Below are positions 25,706 through 34,959 of a stretch of 64,000 nucleotides of DNA, piece by piece. The number at the start of each line of letters is the position of its first letter. The stretch's first letter is position 1. This DNA comes from Alteromonas australica (GTDB lineage: Bacteria; Pseudomonadota; Gammaproteobacteria; Enterobacterales; Alteromonadaceae): assembly GCF_000730385.1 (NCBI RefSeq), contig NZ_CP008849.1, forward strand, positions 2,356,001-2,420,000, given 5' to 3'. The notes beneath the pieces are model-generated. The model ran no database searches and was not told the origin of the DNA. It saw nothing but the letters and a program-made list of their open reading frames with translations. The position numbers were made by a program, and so were the translations under genes.

Positions 25706-28231
25706 CTAAAGGTGAGTTTCAAACAACTTGTAGATACGTCGGTACTCATCTAGCCACGAGCTAGGCTGCACAAAGCCATGGGGTTCGACCGGGTAAATTG
25801 CGGTTTCAAAATTTTCTTTTTCTAATTCGATTAAACGCTGCACTAAACGCACGGTATCATGAAAAAACACGTTGTTATCCACCATAGGTGCATTAATCAG
25901 TAACGGCTTTTGCAGCCCATCGGCAAAATAGATAGGCGAGCTGCGCTTATAGGCAATAGGGTCGATTTGAGGCGTGTTTAAAATATTCGACGTATAACCG
26001 GTATTATAATGCGCCCAGTCTGTTACCGGCCTTAACGCAGCGCCGGCTGCAAACAAATCAGGTTCTTTGAACATGGCCATAAACGTAAGGAAACCACCAT
26101 AAGAACCGCCGTAGGTCCCAATTCGTGATGTATCCACATTCGCATGGTTGGCTAACCAATTTACCCCGTCTCGTAAGTCTTCAAGTTCTGGTTTGCCCAT
26201 GTGGCGGTAGATAGCCGTTCTCCAGGCACTGCCATAGCCCGCGGACGCACGGTAATCCATATCGAGCACGACATAACCTTGCTGTGCCAACATGCTGTTA
26301 AACATAAACTCTCTGAAATAAAGCGACCAGCCATAGTGTGCATTTTGTAAGTAGCCTGATCCATGGTTAAAAACCACGGCTTTATTCGGTGTACTGCTGT
26401 CGCTATTTTTCGGCAAATACAGTCTGGCGTAAATTGGCGCTTCGGTATGGCTTGAAGGTATTTCAATAATGCGTGGTTCAGTCCAAGGCATCGCATTGTA
26501 GGCGTCGGTGGTACCGAACGTCACTTGCTGGGCAGCGCTATCTTGGCCAATCTTTTTAACATACAACTCAGGCGGACGCTGGATTTTGCTGTGGGTTAAC
26601 AGCAGCGTTTGTTCGTCGGGACTGAGTTTGTAGTCAGCCATGCCGCCCAAATTCGTCAGGGCTTCTGACTGCAGCGTCTCCACATTCACCCGATAAATCT
26701 CGTACATACCGGGGTGCTTGACATTCGCCTTATAGTAAACGTATTTGTCATCCTTGGTTAACGTAGGATGACTGGCCACAAATGAGCCGGCAGTCAGCGC
26801 CACAGGGCTTTCATTTAACGCTTTGATATAAAGGTGAGCGTAACCCGTTTCTTCTGATTGATAATAAAGGACATCTGAATGGTGAAGCCAGCCAAACGCA
26901 TTGTGACGGTAATTAATCCAAGCGTCATTGTGTAAGCGATGTTGATTCACCAATTCGCCATTCTTAAAATTTACTGTCGCAATCCATCGGTCTTTATTGT
27001 CCCAGGCCTCCAGCATGACGGCCACTTTTTCACCCGATGTATTCCAACGAATTGTGGGTTTGTTCCAACGGGTAGCAGACATTAACCGAATATCCCGTGG
27101 AAGGCGGTTTATTTCGTAGCGCTCGCCTTTCGCTTCTGCATTTTCTCTTTTAACGTCTGCCAATACGTCTTCGTTAAAGCCGGGTAAATTAAAATACGTC
27201 AGTTCACGCTTTTCTCCAGCCGTTAAATCAATTAACCACAATTGATGGTTAACTGGCTTAGCATCAACTACACGCTGACGGACAGACTGGCTCGCAATAC
27301 GCCCATCTTCTTGAATATAGTGAGGCATAATGTCGGATTTATCGCGAGTTGCTCGTTTTTCTTTAGTGGCGATAATGGCATATCGGCCATTTGGCGAGAC
27401 ACTCACTCCCGCCAAAGTGTGAGCGGCGTCAAAGTAAAATGGCACAGGAGCAATACTGTTATTGTACTCAGCGATTTGACGTTTTTGCGCTGCTTTTTCT
27501 GTTTTGTTGTGACGTTGTTTCTTTATGTATTCAATTAAGGTTTGTTGCTCTTTAGCAATGTAATCCTTAGCAGGCTTCACCGGTGAGGGCTTTTCGCCGA
27601 ATACCCACTGAAGTAGTTCTTCACGTTGACCATTTTCTAAGTTAATGGCAATAAATCTATTGCCATTAAGTGCCATTAGTCGTCCATCGGTCATAAACGA
27701 CAGCATGGAAAGTCGTGAGCCCCCCCTGGTTAACTGGACAAGCTCACCATCGGTAAACTGTACATACGCACTGTCGCCGTAAAGAAATGCAACCACGCCA
27801 TCGTTACGTTCTACCCGCTCTTTGAAACGATATTTATGAAGTTGGCTTAACGGTGCCTTTTGTGTTGCCGTTGGCGCGGTTAACGGCGCAATATAGGTTT
27901 CTCGATTCACGCTTCCTTCTTCGTTAAGTTCGTAGACTAACGCCTTACCATCGACAGACCAGTTCATAGAAACAGGAAAACGCCCCATCCAACTGGGATC
28001 TGACATGATTTTCTCTAACCTAATGACGGTTTCGCCATTCTGTTTGAGCGACGACGACTGAGAGGTCGATTCCAAGGTATCATTGTTGCTTAAGCCCTTG
28101 ATATCTTGAGTTATCGCGGATTCTGACTTTACTGCATGAGAGGGAGCTTGCTTCTCCGTAGACGTTGTTTGACACCCTGTGACCACCACTGTCATTAATG
28201 TGGTCAAAAATAAACATGACGAAACTTTCAT
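25706..28231 (-). CDS. S9 family peptidase (prolyl oligopeptidase/DPP-IV type) lipoprotein
   Basis: An 841-residue exported serine peptidase. The N-terminus is a lipoprotein signal (TTLMTVVVTGC, lipobox Cys20). Residues about 60-590 form the beta-propeller region and the last 260 residues the alpha/beta-hydrolase domain. The predicted catalytic triad is S710 (GTYGGSYGGF), D785 (APMVDNNV) and H818 (VEPHGF). Such enzymes remove dipeptides or cut after proline in imported or external peptides. The segment before the Asp is NAPMVDNN rather than the usual HGxxDDN, a mild deviation. It stands alone, convergent with the rhombosortase gene. Confidence 0.92.
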   Translation of the reverse strand: MKVSSCLFLTTLMTVVVTGCQTTSTEKQAPSHAVKSESAITQDIKGLSNNDTLESTSQSSSLKQNGETVIRLEKIMSDPSWMGRFPVSMNWSVDGKALVYELNEEGSVNRETYIAPLTAPTATQKAPLSQLHKYRFKERVERNDGVVAFLYGDSAYVQFTDGELVQLTRGGSRLSMLSFMTDGRLMALNGNRFIAINLENGQREELLQWVFGEKPSPVKPAKDYIAKEQQTLIEYIKKQRHNKTEKAAQKRQIAEYNNSIAPVPFYFDAAHTLAGVSVSPNGRYAIIATKEKRATRDKSDIMPHYIQEDGRIASQSVRQRVVDAKPVNHQLWLIDLTAGEKRELTYFNLPGFNEDVLADVKRENAEAKGERYEINRLPRDIRLMSATRWNKPTIRWNTSGEKVAVMLEAWDNKDRWIATVNFKNGELVNQHRLHNDAWINYRHNAFGWLHHSDVLYYQSEETGYAHLYIKALNESPVALTAGSFVASHPTLTKDDKYVYYKANVKHPGMYEIYRVNVETLQSEALTNLGGMADYKLSPDEQTLLLTHSKIQRPPELYVKKIGQDSAAQQVTFGTTDAYNAMPWTEPRIIEIPSSHTEAPIYARLYLPKNSDSSTPNKAVVFNHGSGYLQNAHYGWSLYFREFMFNSMLAQQGYVVLDMDYRASAGYGSAWRTAIYRHMGKPELEDLRDGVNWLANHANVDTSRIGTYGGSYGGFLTFMAMFKEPDLFAAGAALRPVTDWAHYNTGYTSNILNTPQIDPIAYKRSSPIYFADGLQKPLLINAPMVDNNVFFHDTVRLVQRLIELEKENFETAIYPVEPHGFVQPSSWLDEYRRIYKLFETHL

Positions 28232-28426
28232 AATTACTGCAATTTCTTTTTAGTTGTTTTAATTTGTACTCAGTATACCCAATTACGCTAGATTAGGGCG
28301 CGGCGCTTGCCGCTCACTATTGTCTAACAAACGCATACTTAACCCTAATAACGTTTAACCTAAACCACTTTGCTAATAACGCTGTGTAGCAAAGCCATAA
28401 TACTAATACACTATAGGACAGCCACT

Positions 28427-28990
28427 GTGAAGTTATTCAGCCGACACACCATTGCCTCAATACTGACCCTTGTAAGCTTATTCCTTGCCCCCACCATCAG
28501 CGCAAGTGAATGCCCCGCCGTACTTAAATTTATGAAACGAAAATTAAACTCGCAAGAAACCGTCAACCTATGTGAAGACTACGCAGGAAAAACCGTGCTT
28601 GTGGTTAATACCGCCAGTTATTGTGGTTACACGCCGCAATTTGAAGGATTGGAAGCCTTATACAGTGATTATAAGGATAAGGATTTTGTGGTGTTAGGCT
28701 TTCCTTCTCACGACTTCAACCAAGAAGATAATGACGAAGGTAAAACAGCAGAACTTTGCGAGCTCACCTACGGCGTGAAATTCCCCATGTTTGAACCCAC
28801 ATCGGTGAAGGGAGATGATGCTGATCCCATGTTTAGAATGCTGGCAAAAGCCACGGGGAAAGCACCAAGTTGGAATTTCAATAAATACCTAATCTCACCG
28901 GATGGAAAAACCATTACTCACTATCCTGGTTCAGTAAAACCTTCTGATTACGGATTTATTGATGATGTAAAAGCGTATGTAGAAAATTAA
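28427..28990 (+). CDS. Glutathione peroxidase family protein, exported
   Basis: I start at GTG 28427, which has AGGA eight bases upstream; a longer frame begins at 28370 but gives an unnatural N-terminus. The resulting 187-residue protein has a signal peptide (residues 1-27, ending ISAS). The peroxidatic cysteine is C66 in NTASYCGYTPQFEG, the lysine of the usual SKCGFTPQ being Tyr here. The later FNQED block and SWNFNKYLI supply the remaining active-site Gln, Trp and Asn. It would reduce hydroperoxides in the periplasm using thioredoxin-like or thiol donors. Confidence 0.88.
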   Translation: MKLFSRHTIASILTLVSLFLAPTISASECPAVLKFMKRKLNSQETVNLCEDYAGKTVLVVNTASYCGYTPQFEGLEALYSDYKDKDFVVLGFPSHDFNQEDNDEGKTAELCELTYGVKFPMFEPTSVKGDDADPMFRMLAKATGKAPSWNFNKYLISPDGKTITHYPGSVKPSDYGFIDDVKAYVEN

Positions 28991-29020
28991 GCGTTTGTGC
29001 CTATTCCTACACTGGCAAAC

Positions 29021-29049
29021 ATAAAAAAGCCCCGCGTGATACGCGGGGC
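29021..29049 (-). terminator. Terminator downstream of azoR
   Basis: GCCCCGCGT / ACGCGGGGC with a 3-base loop has its A run on the left, so it works as a T-run terminator for the minus-strand azoreductase gene, about 80 bases past its stop. The loop and arms resemble those of the hairpin at 22307. Confidence 0.75.
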
Positions 29050-29131
29050 AACAAGCACACTCAACTTGGAACACACTTTAGCGGTAACGTAGAAGATACG
29101 TTTCGCCAACTGCAATAATTTAGTCAACAAA

Positions 29132-29731
29132 CTAGCTTAAGAGTTCAACAATTTCGCCCTTCGCTTGCTCAATACTTTTCGTTGCTTGTTCCTCACCCAT
29201 GTTAAGTCCTTCTGCATAAACAAAATTAATCTCTTTTATGCCAATAAAATTAAGGAAATGTTTTAGGTATGGTGTTTGGGTATCAAAATCTGAGCCCGCA
29301 TAAATTCCACCCCGCGCAGAGAAGACGGTTGCGGACTTACTCTCAAGCAAACCAACCGGCCCGGTTTCAGTGTACTTAAATGTAATTCCTGCCCGCGCAA
29401 TACGATCGAAGTAGGCCTTTAAGCTTGAAGGAATACCGAAGTTGTACATAGGAACCGCGAGTACAATTTCATCCGCCTGTTTGAGCGATTCAATCAGATC
29501 ATCAGAATGTTTCGCCAATGCAACTTGCTCATCAGAGCGAGCATTTTCTTCTGTCATCCACGCTTGCATCTCAGCCTGCGTTAAATGAGGCAAGGCGAGA
29601 TCAGCAACATCTAAAGTAGTCACCGACGCTTGGTCGCTCGCCGTCAGCTTATTTAAATAGTCACGCGCTAAGGTTGTAGAGTTACCACTTTCGCCATTTA
29701 AGCTAGAAAATACAGCAAGTACCTTTTTCAT
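29132..29731 (-). CDS. azoR: FMN-dependent NADH-azoreductase / NAD(P)H quinone reductase
   Basis: A 199-residue flavodoxin-fold protein that reduces quinones and azo dyes with NADH and FMN. Motifs include SSLNGESGNSTTLARDYL (phosphate loop for FMN), VPMYNFGIPSSLKAYFDRI and FSARGGIY. I chose the ATG at 29731, since GGAG lies seven bases before it; the frame extends ten codons further upstream without a good start. It is a single-gene unit with its own terminator, and probably protects against quinone stress. Confidence 0.92.
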   Translation of the reverse strand: MKKVLAVFSSLNGESGNSTTLARDYLNKLTASDQASVTTLDVADLALPHLTQAEMQAWMTEENARSDEQVALAKHSDDLIESLKQADEIVLAVPMYNFGIPSSLKAYFDRIARAGITFKYTETGPVGLLESKSATVFSARGGIYAGSDFDTQTPYLKHFLNFIGIKEINFVYAEGLNMGEEQATKSIEQAKGEIVELLS

Positions 29732-30065
29732 ATCTGTTCTCCAATAATAAAGTGAGCCCACTTTATTGCATATTTAAAAGAACAAAAATAAGAAAAAAAC
29801 CTTACTAACATTTCAAAAAAACGAATGGTAATGCAGAAGGGTATGGAAAGAACACCGATGATATGCTGCAAGAAGCATGATCCTATACATATTTCGTCAC
29901 GCAATCGAGTTTGCCACAACACAATTAGGAAGAACTAAGATGCAAAGGACCAAGATGCTTCTTGCAAAAATAATACTATCACTGTTTTTACACGAGATGC
30001 GACTTTATATTTAACGAACAGCTCTGGCCGCCCGTTAACACCTATCGCCGACACCAACATTTCCG
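29732..30065. other. Gene-poor spacer between azoR and the Cys/Met PLP enzyme gene
   Basis: This 334-base stretch contains the azoR promoter region and the end of the preceding transcript. A 64-codon minus-strand frame (29728-29922) is AT-rich, hydrophobic and lacks a ribosome binding site, so I do not call it. I see no terminator or repeat here. Confidence 0.4.
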
Positions 30066-31379
30066 TTAGCCGAAATACTCCGCGTTTAATGCCTGTAAAA
30101 AATCGGCAATCAAATCGTCTGTATCTTCAATACCTACTGATACACGCAGCATATTGTTTGAAATGCCCATCTCTTCGCGTTCTTGGGCACTGTTTTCAAA
30201 GTAGATGGTTGGTGCTACGGGCAATGCCAAAGTGCGGTTATCCCCTAAGTGCGTTGCACATATGACCAAATCCAGGTTGTTTAAAAACGCCACGGGGTCA
30301 ATACCGTCAATTAAGTCGAAACTTAAAATTGCGCCATACCCTGCGTTTAATTGCTCTCGTGCCATAAAGTGTTGCGGGTGATCGACCAAACCTGGGTAAA
30401 ACACCTTCGCTACGTTAGGATGATTGTCTAAGAAGGTCGCTAGTTTCATTGCATTTTGCTGACTACGCATCAGACGCAGCGCTAAGGTTTCCATTCCCAA
30501 TGCAATAGCACTAGCAGATTGCGGCGATAATGTTGCTCCTAAGTCGCGCAAACCGCGCTTCTTAATTTGGGTTAAGCCCCATTGTGTTTCATCAGCCACT
30601 TGATAAGCCGGCTTAATGCCTCCAAACGCTTTCCAATTAAACAAGCCAGTATCAATAACCGCACCACCCAATACATTGCCATGACCGGCAATATACTTGG
30701 TTAAGGAGGTAAAAATTAATGACGCTTTGTAGTCTTTAGCACGCAGTAACGGTGGCGGCGTCATGGTATTGTCAACCATAAACAGAATGTTCTTTTCTTC
30801 ACAGAATTGACCAATGGCGTGTAAGTCAGCGACCTGAGTCACCGGATTTGCAACCGTTTCTGTGTACACTCCTCGGGTATTCGGCTGGTAGGCATCCATA
30901 ACCAATTCAATGTCAGTCACATCGGTATAGGTCACTTGTACACCAAAATCTTTAATGGTTTCAAAGAAACTGCGGGTATTACCAAAAAGGTATTGGCTAA
31001 CAATGAGGTGGTCGCCAGCTTTAAGTAACGCAAATAAACTGCTGCTGATTGCCGCCATTCCGGTAGCATAGCAAAGTGCACCAACGCCCCCTTCTAACTC
31101 GTTTAGCATTGCTTGTAACGCCGCCACAGAGGGTGACGATGAACGAGAGTAAACATGTGCAGCCTGCTTGCCCTGAAATGCATCAATTATGCCTTGGGCA
31201 TCTTTAAATTCGAACAGAACAGAGTTAGAGGTACTCGTATGAACGCCACCATGTTCAGGCGTATTAAGCATGCGATCAGCATGCACTTGTCGGGTGGTGA
31301 ATCCCATTTTTGTCACGGGTGAAGCTCCGAAGTCAATATACGCGCCAGCCCCGAATTCTGCCTGACATGACAGGCTCAC
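30066..31379 (-). CDS. Cystathionine gamma-synthase family PLP enzyme
   Basis: A 437-residue enzyme of the Cys/Met metabolism PLP family, to which MetB, MetZ and methionine gamma-lyase belong. The PLP lysine is K228 in FTSLTKYIAGHGNVLGGAV; YSRSSSPSVAAL and ALCYATGMAA are the usual cofactor contacts. The N-terminal GFTTRQVHAD is where relatives begin. The start is uncertain: GTG 31379 gives 24 extra residues, and ATG 31307 begins just before GFTTR. Neither has a good ribosome binding site. The exact substrate cannot be told from sequence. The methionine genes mesDX lie 3.6 kb away, not adjacent. Confidence 0.85.
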   Translation of the reverse strand: MSLSCQAEFGAGAYIDFGASPVTKMGFTTRQVHADRMLNTPEHGGVHTSTSNSVLFEFKDAQGIIDAFQGKQAAHVYSRSSSPSVAALQAMLNELEGGVGALCYATGMAAISSSLFALLKAGDHLIVSQYLFGNTRSFFETIKDFGVQVTYTDVTDIELVMDAYQPNTRGVYTETVANPVTQVADLHAIGQFCEEKNILFMVDNTMTPPPLLRAKDYKASLIFTSLTKYIAGHGNVLGGAVIDTGLFNWKAFGGIKPAYQVADETQWGLTQIKKRGLRDLGATLSPQSASAIALGMETLALRLMRSQQNAMKLATFLDNHPNVAKVFYPGLVDHPQHFMAREQLNAGYGAILSFDLIDGIDPVAFLNNLDLVICATHLGDNRTLALPVAPTIYFENSAQEREEMGISNNMLRVSVGIEDTDDLIADFLQALNAEYFG

Positions 31380-31409
31380 GCCTTCGCCTTACGCGTAGGA
31401 CATCGTAAA

Positions 31410-31979
31410 CTAGGGCTGCGTTATGCAGTTTTTAGGATATTTGCCGCAAACATTACCATAAAATGCATAAATAGTTTGCATTTGTTCGTGGGTATTCGTG
31501 ACTTCGCGAATTACCGGCCCAAAAACAATCTGTTTATGTTTGTAGTCCAGCCCAATTAGTTGAATCGGAATTTGCGCTTGTTTAGCGATATGGACGAATC
31601 CTTGTTTCCAGGGAAAAGCGGCTTTTCTCGTGCCTTCTGGCGCAAGGGCCAATATGAGATCTTCCGATTGGCTTATTTGTGATGCTATGGCTGTCACCAC
31701 ACCATGAGCCCGGCTACGTTCGATAGGAATGCCGCCTAACTTTCGAACAATGTAACCAAGGGGGGGAACGAAAATACTGTGTTTGCCGAAAAAGCTTAGC
31801 TTCAACTGACACGAAAACACCACCAGCAAGCCAATAAAAAAATCCCAATTAGAGGTATGAGGCGCGACCGCTAAAATCGCTTTTGGCGCATTGATTAACT
31901 CACCTTTTACCGTCCACCCTCTTTGTGTCAGTAACCAGGAAGAACATCGGGACAACCATTGAGGCCATTTTCGCGGCAT
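31410..31979 (-). CDS. PlsC-type lysophospholipid acyltransferase
   Basis: A glycerolipid acyltransferase with the catalytic H-x4-D motif (PHTSNWDF) and the substrate-binding APEGTRKAAFPWKQGF block, separated by the IPIERSRAHG segment. It would place an acyl group on a lysophosphatidate-like acceptor at the inner membrane. I use ATG 31979 (189 residues) because AGGTG lies five bases upstream; longer in-frame starts at 32045 and 32096 lack ribosome binding sites. It lies 30 bases from the next minus-strand gene, so they may be cotranscribed. Confidence 0.85.
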   Translation of the reverse strand: MPRKWPQWLSRCSSWLLTQRGWTVKGELINAPKAILAVAPHTSNWDFFIGLLVVFSCQLKLSFFGKHSIFVPPLGYIVRKLGGIPIERSRAHGVVTAIASQISQSEDLILALAPEGTRKAAFPWKQGFVHIAKQAQIPIQLIGLDYKHKQIVFGPVIREVTNTHEQMQTIYAFYGNVCGKYPKNCITQP

Positions 31980-32228
31980 TAATTCACCTATGGATACTTG
32001 CCCAATGTACGACACCTGTTCTGAATATTGAGGATCATTTTTCATTTTTATTTTTCTGTTACCGCACAATATGTTAATAAGCAATTGGTTAAGCATAATG
32101 GAAACATGAATCCATGATTATTGCTAACATAAATTTAACAATGCTCGCACTCTCTCTTTTATGGTGAACCCACAAAGGGTATAGATGCTTATTCATTAAC
32201 AAGACACAATTAGGCGAAAGAGTAGATT

Positions 32229-33020
32229 ATGTGTATTTTGTTTATTGCTCGTAGAAAACGCGCTGACTACCCACTTATTATTGCGGCCAATCGTGACGAA
32301 TTTTACCAGCGCCCTACCGCGCCCTCGGCGTTTTGGAAACATCATCCACACATGCTTGCTGGGCAAGATTTAGAAGCACGTGGGACTTGGATGGGGGTAA
32401 CCCGCCAAGGCAAAATTGCTGCCTTAACCAATGTACGCGCGCCATCAGAAATGAAAACTGACGTAAACTCTCGCGGCGAACTCGTGGCTAATTGGTTGCA
32501 GCAACCCTTGGCTGATCATCAAAATAACAGCCTCGTGGCGATAGATGAATATTTGCAGTCGCTGCATCTATCGCGAAACCAATACAATGGTTATAACCTT
32601 TTGTTCGGCGATGTCGCGCATCTGTGTGTTTATAACAACGTGAATGACACCACCCACGGCGTTGAACAGGGCGTGTTTGGTTTGTCGAATGCAGATATTG
32701 TCACCCCTTGGCCTAAAGTTACTCAAGGTGTCACTGCATTAAATCAGTACGTTGACGCACAAGCTAAAATTGACTGTGAAGACCTATTTGCGCTTTTGAA
32801 ACAAGACACAAAAGCCCAGGATCAAGCGCTACCTGACACCGGAATTGGCTATGAGTGGGAAAAGGCACTTTCCTCTATTTTTATTCAGACGCCTAAATAC
32901 GGCACACGCACCTCAACCTTGCTGCTTGTGGATGCTAACAACGTGCTGACATGGAAGGAAAGAAGCTTTTCAGACACCGGGCTAGCAACGCAAACACGGG
33001 AATTTAGTTTTCAAATTTAG
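32229..33020 (+). CDS. NRDE (TANGO2-like) family protein
   Basis: A 263-residue protein of the NRDE family, named for the motif visible near the N-terminus (AANRDEFYQRP, residues 19-29). Met-Cys at the start (C2 would be exposed as an N-terminal nucleophile) and the GTWMGVT and ALTNVRAPSEM segments are conserved. The eukaryotic homologue TANGO2 has been linked to Golgi organisation and heme handling; no bacterial activity is firmly established. It is a monocistronic gene upstream of the aminotransferase. Confidence 0.88.
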   Translation: MCILFIARRKRADYPLIIAANRDEFYQRPTAPSAFWKHHPHMLAGQDLEARGTWMGVTRQGKIAALTNVRAPSEMKTDVNSRGELVANWLQQPLADHQNNSLVAIDEYLQSLHLSRNQYNGYNLLFGDVAHLCVYNNVNDTTHGVEQGVFGLSNADIVTPWPKVTQGVTALNQYVDAQAKIDCEDLFALLKQDTKAQDQALPDTGIGYEWEKALSSIFIQTPKYGTRTSTLLLVDANNVLTWKERSFSDTGLATQTREFSFQI

Positions 33021-33161
33021 TGCATTTTTAGCATGACGCTTTCGCGTTTTATTAAAAAGCCGCTTTATTGAAATATTTTCAACTAATAGGGGTCGTTTTT
33101 TCTATCATCGGTGGCATAATGCCTGCCTGCTACTTTTTGCATACCAACGTGAGGACATAAC

Positions 33162-34352
33162 GTGTTTGAAGTATTACCCCATCTCGCCCCAGATCCAATT
33201 CTTGGCCTGTCAGCTGCTTATCGCGAAGACACTAACCCTAATAAAATTGATTTAGGTGTAGGTGTCTATAAAGATGAGCAAGGTAATACCCCTATTCTTT
33301 CAAGTGTAGCGAAAGCACAAAAGATGCTATTAGAGACTGAAACCAGTAAAACGTATATTACCCCGCAAGGTAATCAAGGTTTTATTGATGGCATGCTATC
33401 GCTATTGTTAGGCAAAAGCAGTCCAGTGTTGTTATCTGATCGTGTTGCTGCAGTGCAAGCCCCAGGCGGTTGTGGCGCACTGCGTATTTTGTCTGAATTA
33501 CTTGTACGTTGTAACGATAATGCGAAAGTATGGGTCAGCGATCCCACATGGGCAAACCATATCCCGCTCATCGGTTCAGCTGGCCTTAAGATTGAGAAAT
33601 ATCCTTATTTCGACAAAGCGACTGCTAGCATCCGTTTTGATGCCATGATGGAAACACTACGCCAAGTTGAAAAAGGCGATGTGGTATTACTTCATGGTTG
33701 CTGCCATAACCCTACGGGCGCAGATTTAACCAACGCGCAGTGGGACGAAGTACTGGAAGTGGCAAAAGAGCGTGAGTTCTTACCCTTTATCGACGTTGCA
33801 TATTTAGGTTTTGGTGAAGGTTTAGACGAAGACGCCTACGGCCTTCGCTTACTCATTGAAAACCTGCCTGAAGTTATCGTAGCGGCGTCTTGCTCGAAAA
33901 ACTTTGGTTTGTATCGTGAGCGTGTAGGTCTCGCCGCTATTATTACCGAAGACAGCAAAACCCGTAATATTGCACAAGCGCAAATTCAATCTATTGCTCG
34001 TGGCATTTACTCTATGCCGCCTAGCTACGGTGGCGCTTTGGTGGATATTATTTTAGCTGACGAAGCACTTAATAATGAATGGGTAAGCGAAGTTAATGAT
34101 ATGCGTGAACGCATGAAAACGCTGCGTGCTATGTTGGTGAAAAATCTTCACGAGAATGGCTCGCCGAAAGATTTCAGCTTCGTAAACGATCAAAAAGGCA
34201 TGTTTTCGTTCCTGTGTATTACCCCAGAGCAAGTGCGCGAAGTTCGTGAAAAACACAGTGTCTACTTCGTCGACTCAAGCCGCGTAAACATTGCAGGCAT
34301 TAACCAGCAAAATGTTGAAACCTTAGCGAAAGCGCTGGTATCCGTACTCTAA
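33162..34352 (+). CDS. Aromatic amino acid / aspartate aminotransferase
   Basis: A 396-residue class I PLP aminotransferase. The PLP lysine is K246 in ASCSKNFGLYRERVG; LHGCCHNPTGADL and PFIDVAYLGFGEG supply the other cofactor contacts. Length and motifs fit the AspC/TyrB group, which interconverts aspartate, phenylalanine or tyrosine with 2-oxoglutarate. Sequence does not decide between AspC and TyrB. Translation starts with GTG behind a GAGGA site. A strong terminator follows. Confidence 0.93.
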   Translation: MFEVLPHLAPDPILGLSAAYREDTNPNKIDLGVGVYKDEQGNTPILSSVAKAQKMLLETETSKTYITPQGNQGFIDGMLSLLLGKSSPVLLSDRVAAVQAPGGCGALRILSELLVRCNDNAKVWVSDPTWANHIPLIGSAGLKIEKYPYFDKATASIRFDAMMETLRQVEKGDVVLLHGCCHNPTGADLTNAQWDEVLEVAKEREFLPFIDVAYLGFGEGLDEDAYGLRLLIENLPEVIVAASCSKNFGLYRERVGLAAIITEDSKTRNIAQAQIQSIARGIYSMPPSYGGALVDIILADEALNNEWVSEVNDMRERMKTLRAMLVKNLHENGSPKDFSFVNDQKGMFSFLCITPEQVREVREKHSVYFVDSSRVNIAGINQQNVETLAKALVSVL

Positions 34353-34400
34353 AATAGGTGTGATACACAGAATACATCTGTGTACCAATACCCTAAATAG

Positions 34401-34438
34401 AAAAGTCGCCATGCTTTTTAAAAGCTGGCGACTTTTTT
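34401..34438 (+). terminator. Terminator of the aminotransferase gene
   Basis: AAAAGTCGCCA / TGGCGACTTTT pair around a loop that can also pair GCTTTT with AAAAGC; six T follow. Confidence 0.85.
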
Positions 34439-34517
34439 GTTTTATTTGCTCTATTTGCTAAGCATGTCAATTCGGTGTCATACTCCTATCACCGATAAAA
34501 TGAGGCACAGCAAACCC

Positions 34518-34898
34518 ATGAAAATGAACCGCCTAGTAAGCCAGTTTACCAAGAACATCACGCCTCACGTTGAAGCTGAGCTTCGCCTGGCCCAACTAGC
34601 CAGCTCAAATAACCAATCATCGAAGGCGTTTTTTCACTTAGAAAATGCCCATGTACTTGGGCAAGAGTCTACGTACTGGCACGTAAAGGTTCATTTGCTG
34701 ATGTTTTTGTGGGCCATTAAAAATACAAAACTCTCTGAATGTCTCGGGCAAGCTTTTCGTTTAGTTGGTGCTTTAACAAAAACGGCGCTGGGGCTGGTAC
34801 CTAAAGGTAATACCGGAGGGAGCAATATAAGCCCGTTTAAAACACTCCCCTTACGACCTGAGCATGCTAGGGCCATCCAAGCCGCTAAAGGTATTTAA
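34518..34898 (+). CDS. DUF3703 family protein
   Basis: A 126-residue protein of the DUF3703 family. The N-terminal half (HVEAELRLAQLA...KAFFHLENAHVLGQESTYWHVKVHLLMFLWAIK) resembles a pair of helices as in TPR-like repeats, and the end LRPEHARAIQAAKGI is conserved. Function is not known; relatives often lie near metal or methionine genes. GAGG lies 12 bases ahead of ATG 34518, and ATG 34524 is a near alternative. It is convergent with mesD. Confidence 0.8.
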   Translation: MKMNRLVSQFTKNITPHVEAELRLAQLASSNNQSSKAFFHLENAHVLGQESTYWHVKVHLLMFLWAIKNTKLSECLGQAFRLVGALTKTALGLVPKGNTGGSNISPFKTLPLRPEHARAIQAAKGI

Positions 34899-34909
34899 AA
34901 ACGCGGATA

Positions 34910-34942
34910 AAAAACAGCGTTTCATCAAACGCTGTTTTTTAT
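34910..34942. terminator. Bidirectional terminator between DUF3703 and mesD
   Basis: AAAACAGCGTTT / AAACGCTGTTTT with a 4-base loop has T runs on both strands and lies between convergent genes. Confidence 0.85.
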
Positions 34943-34959
34943 TTAGTCAACGGGATTGG

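Noticed and set aside
29728-29922. 64-codon minus-strand frame upstream of azoR
   Set aside because: AT-rich spacer translation, no ribosome binding site, overlaps the azoR start.
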